Of a stretch of 15,640 nucleotides of DNA, positions 14,374-15,640 are shown one piece after another. Below the pieces are notes generated by a model that saw nothing but the letters and a program-made list of their open reading frames with translations, searched no databases and was not told the DNA's origin. Numbering within the stretch: position 1 is the first letter of the stretch; the number at the start of each line of letters is the position of its first letter. Made by a program: the position numbers and the translations under genes. Origin of the DNA: Planctomycetaceae bacterium. Its GTDB lineage: Bacteria; Planctomycetota; Planctomycetia; Pirellulales; Pirellulaceae. Location: NCBI GenBank assembly GCA_003506095.1, contig DNWZ01000718.1, positions 2,408 to 18,047 on the forward strand, in the 5' to 3' direction.

Positions 14374-15640
14374 TTAGAGCGTTTCCAGGCGGGCTTTGGA
14401 TTCGACAACCGCTTCTTTCGCCCACAATTTCTCTTCAAACAAATCAATGATTGCCTGAAGCATTTCCCGTTGCTCCTTCGCTGGAAGGTTTTCCGCCCCC
14501 CAATCCATCCGTGCGATCAACTCAGCAACCCGTTGATCGCCTGGTGTTGGCGACGATTCTTGTAAACGCTCGATTTCGTTTATTGCTGCACGAATCATGA
14601 TTTGTCGGGAAACTGTATGCGAAGGATTCGCGATTGACTGGCCGCTAGGGGCATAAACCGCTATCCACTGCCGCAGGCGATTCAGCGACGATTGGGGGGC
14701 ATGTCGTCGATCTTCCATCGCCAGCAGGAAGGCCTGCTCCTCCGGTGGCAATTGATCCACCCCACCGATACGTAGTGCCTGGGCCCGCAACTTTCGGATC
14801 ACCTGATAAACATCCATCTCTTCCATCGCGACAATCAACTCATTGCGCCGCGGATCTTTATCATACAGCCTTAGAAATTGATCGGCACGAGCTCGAAAGG
14901 TGTCGGTATCACCACTTTCTTGGGCTTGCATCACCAATTCATATAACTGGTCGGGCCCAGGTTTGCGCAATGCATAGATAAACGCTACAGCACCGCTGCA
15001 CAGAACCGCCAACATTGCCAAAATGGAAAGGATTTGCCACACGCGACTCGGTTGGCCGTCCACTGGTGGCTGGTCCAACAATCCACGAAGACGTTCCTGG
15101 TCTTCAACGGTGCGAAAGTGGGTTGACTGATGAGCCGCGTCTTGGGTCGGCTGGGGAGGACGGGGATGGGCGACCGAACGGGGAGCGGCCGATGGTGCGG
15201 ACGCCTGTTTGTTGTGTGGCTTGGCCGGTTTGCGATCAGCCGCGGTCCCTAGCTTGCTTGAGTCGCCCGCTTCCACCGTTAACTGGTCACTAGCGGCCGG
15301 TCGTGCCGAAGTGCCAGCCCCGTCGTCGAGCTGGCCGAGCGTTTTTTCGTCCACGAAAGAAAGTGAAGTCGGTTTGGCATCGTCGTCCTTTGCTGAACGA
15401 TCCGAATGCGGACCTAGGGTATCGCCTTCGATGGCGACCTGTGTTGCAAGTCGATTCAGCCCCGCGCGAATCGCTTTCATTCGATTCATCACCGCGAGGG
15501 CTGTCGGTGGTCGGTCTTCGGGACGCTTTTGAAGCAAGTCGTGGATCAGTTCGACGATCTCTGTCGGCAACTCCGGATTGATCAAATCGATGCGTGCCGG
15601 GGCTTCTTGGCGCAGCGATTCGATCACCTTGGTCAACGTG
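14374..15640 (-). CDS. Membrane-anchored serine/threonine protein kinase, C-terminal part (5' end beyond window)
   Basis: The visible 422 codons begin inside the kinase C-lobe and run to TAA 14374-14376. Counting from the TTG codon at 15634-15636, residues 1-56 hold the last kinase helices, with LLQKRPEDRPPTALAVMNRM (34-53) carrying the conserved subdomain XI arginine. A Pro/Ala/Ser/Asp-rich linker follows (about 70-195), then a single membrane span (about 200-224, SILAMLAVLCSGAVAFIY), then a helical extracytoplasmic domain (about 227-420) I do not recognise. This layout (kinase inside, sensor outside) is the PknB type that planctomycetes have in large numbers. The frame continues past the right edge, so the TTG is not a start and the catalytic loop is not in view. 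It is on the same strand as the exporter gene, 346 bp upstream. Confidence 0.85.
   Translation of the reverse strand, partial: TLTKVIESLRQEAPARIDLINPELPTEIVELIHDLLQKRPEDRPPTALAVMNRMKAIRAGLNRLATQVAIEGDTLGPHSDRSAKDDDAKPTSLSFVDEKTLGQLDDGAGTSARPAASDQLTVEAGDSSKLGTAADRKPAKPHNKQASAPSAAPRSVAHPRPPQPTQDAAHQSTHFRTVEDQERLRGLLDQPPVDGQPSRVWQILSILAMLAVLCSGAVAFIYALRKPGPDQLYELVMQAQESGDTDTFRARADQFLRLYDKDPRRNELIVAMEEMDVYQVIRKLRAQALRIGGVDQLPPEEQAFLLAMEDRRHAPQSSLNRLRQWIAVYAPSGQSIANPSHTVSRQIMIRAAINEIERLQESSPTPGDQRVAELIARMDWGAENLPAKEQREMLQAIIDLFEEKLWAKEAVVESKARLETL

Noticed and set aside
1..15640. Mobile element, CRISPR array, toxin-antitoxin pair or defence system.
   Set aside because: I found no regularly spaced repeats, no terminal inverted repeats with a transposase, and no nuclease, methylase or toxin motifs on either strand.

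Overview
The window looks like a chromosomal segment from a planctomycete, most likely of the Pirellulaceae (Rhodopirellula-like). The signs are a DUF1501 protein with a twin-arginine leader, a membrane-anchored Ser/Thr kinase with a long low-complexity linker, a eukaryote-type UDP-sugar pyrophosphorylase, long signal-peptide n-regions, moderate GC and weak Shine-Dalgarno use. The placement is inferred from gene content. I see no rRNA, tRNA, CRISPR array, transposase or integrase.

Left part (1-4270), chemotaxis-type signalling. A large CheA-like histidine kinase reads leftward and runs off the left edge. About 720 bp to its right, and diverging from it, are a stand-alone CheY receiver and a CheX-type CheY-P phosphatase. 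The divergent region holds a possible 120-codon leftward ORF that ends four bases before a textbook leftward intrinsic terminator, and two adjacent inverted repeats in the cheY leader. The CheA carries two CheW-like domains and the start of a C-terminal receiver domain, and has a Lys/Ala-rich linker where a P2 domain would usually be. CheA phosphorylating CheY, with CheX removing the phosphate, forms a plausible minimal circuit. No MCP, CheW, CheR or CheB gene lies in the window.

Middle part (4374-9310). A UAP1-like UDP-N-acetylhexosamine pyrophosphorylase (rightward) meets an HtrA/DegP-type periplasmic protease (leftward). Between them is a structured 105-nt element that ends in a T tract on the protease strand. 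The 434-bp protease leader follows, then an orphan DUF1501 protein with no DUF1549/DUF1553 partner beside it.

Right part (9553-15640), all leftward. A class-III PLP aminotransferase resembles lysine 6-aminotransferases at its active-site lysine. Next is a large MMPL/RND exporter with a TPR-like insertion in its first periplasmic loop. A 346-bp stretch then holds a small ORF overlapping the exporter start. Last is the C-terminal part of a Ser/Thr protein kinase with one membrane span and an extracytoplasmic domain, cut by the right edge.

Most of the window is ordinary planctomycete core or accessory content. The best leads for something less described are the TPR-bearing exporter and the small ORF coupled to it, the structured element at 5785-5894, and the ORF-plus-terminator unit between cheA and cheY.
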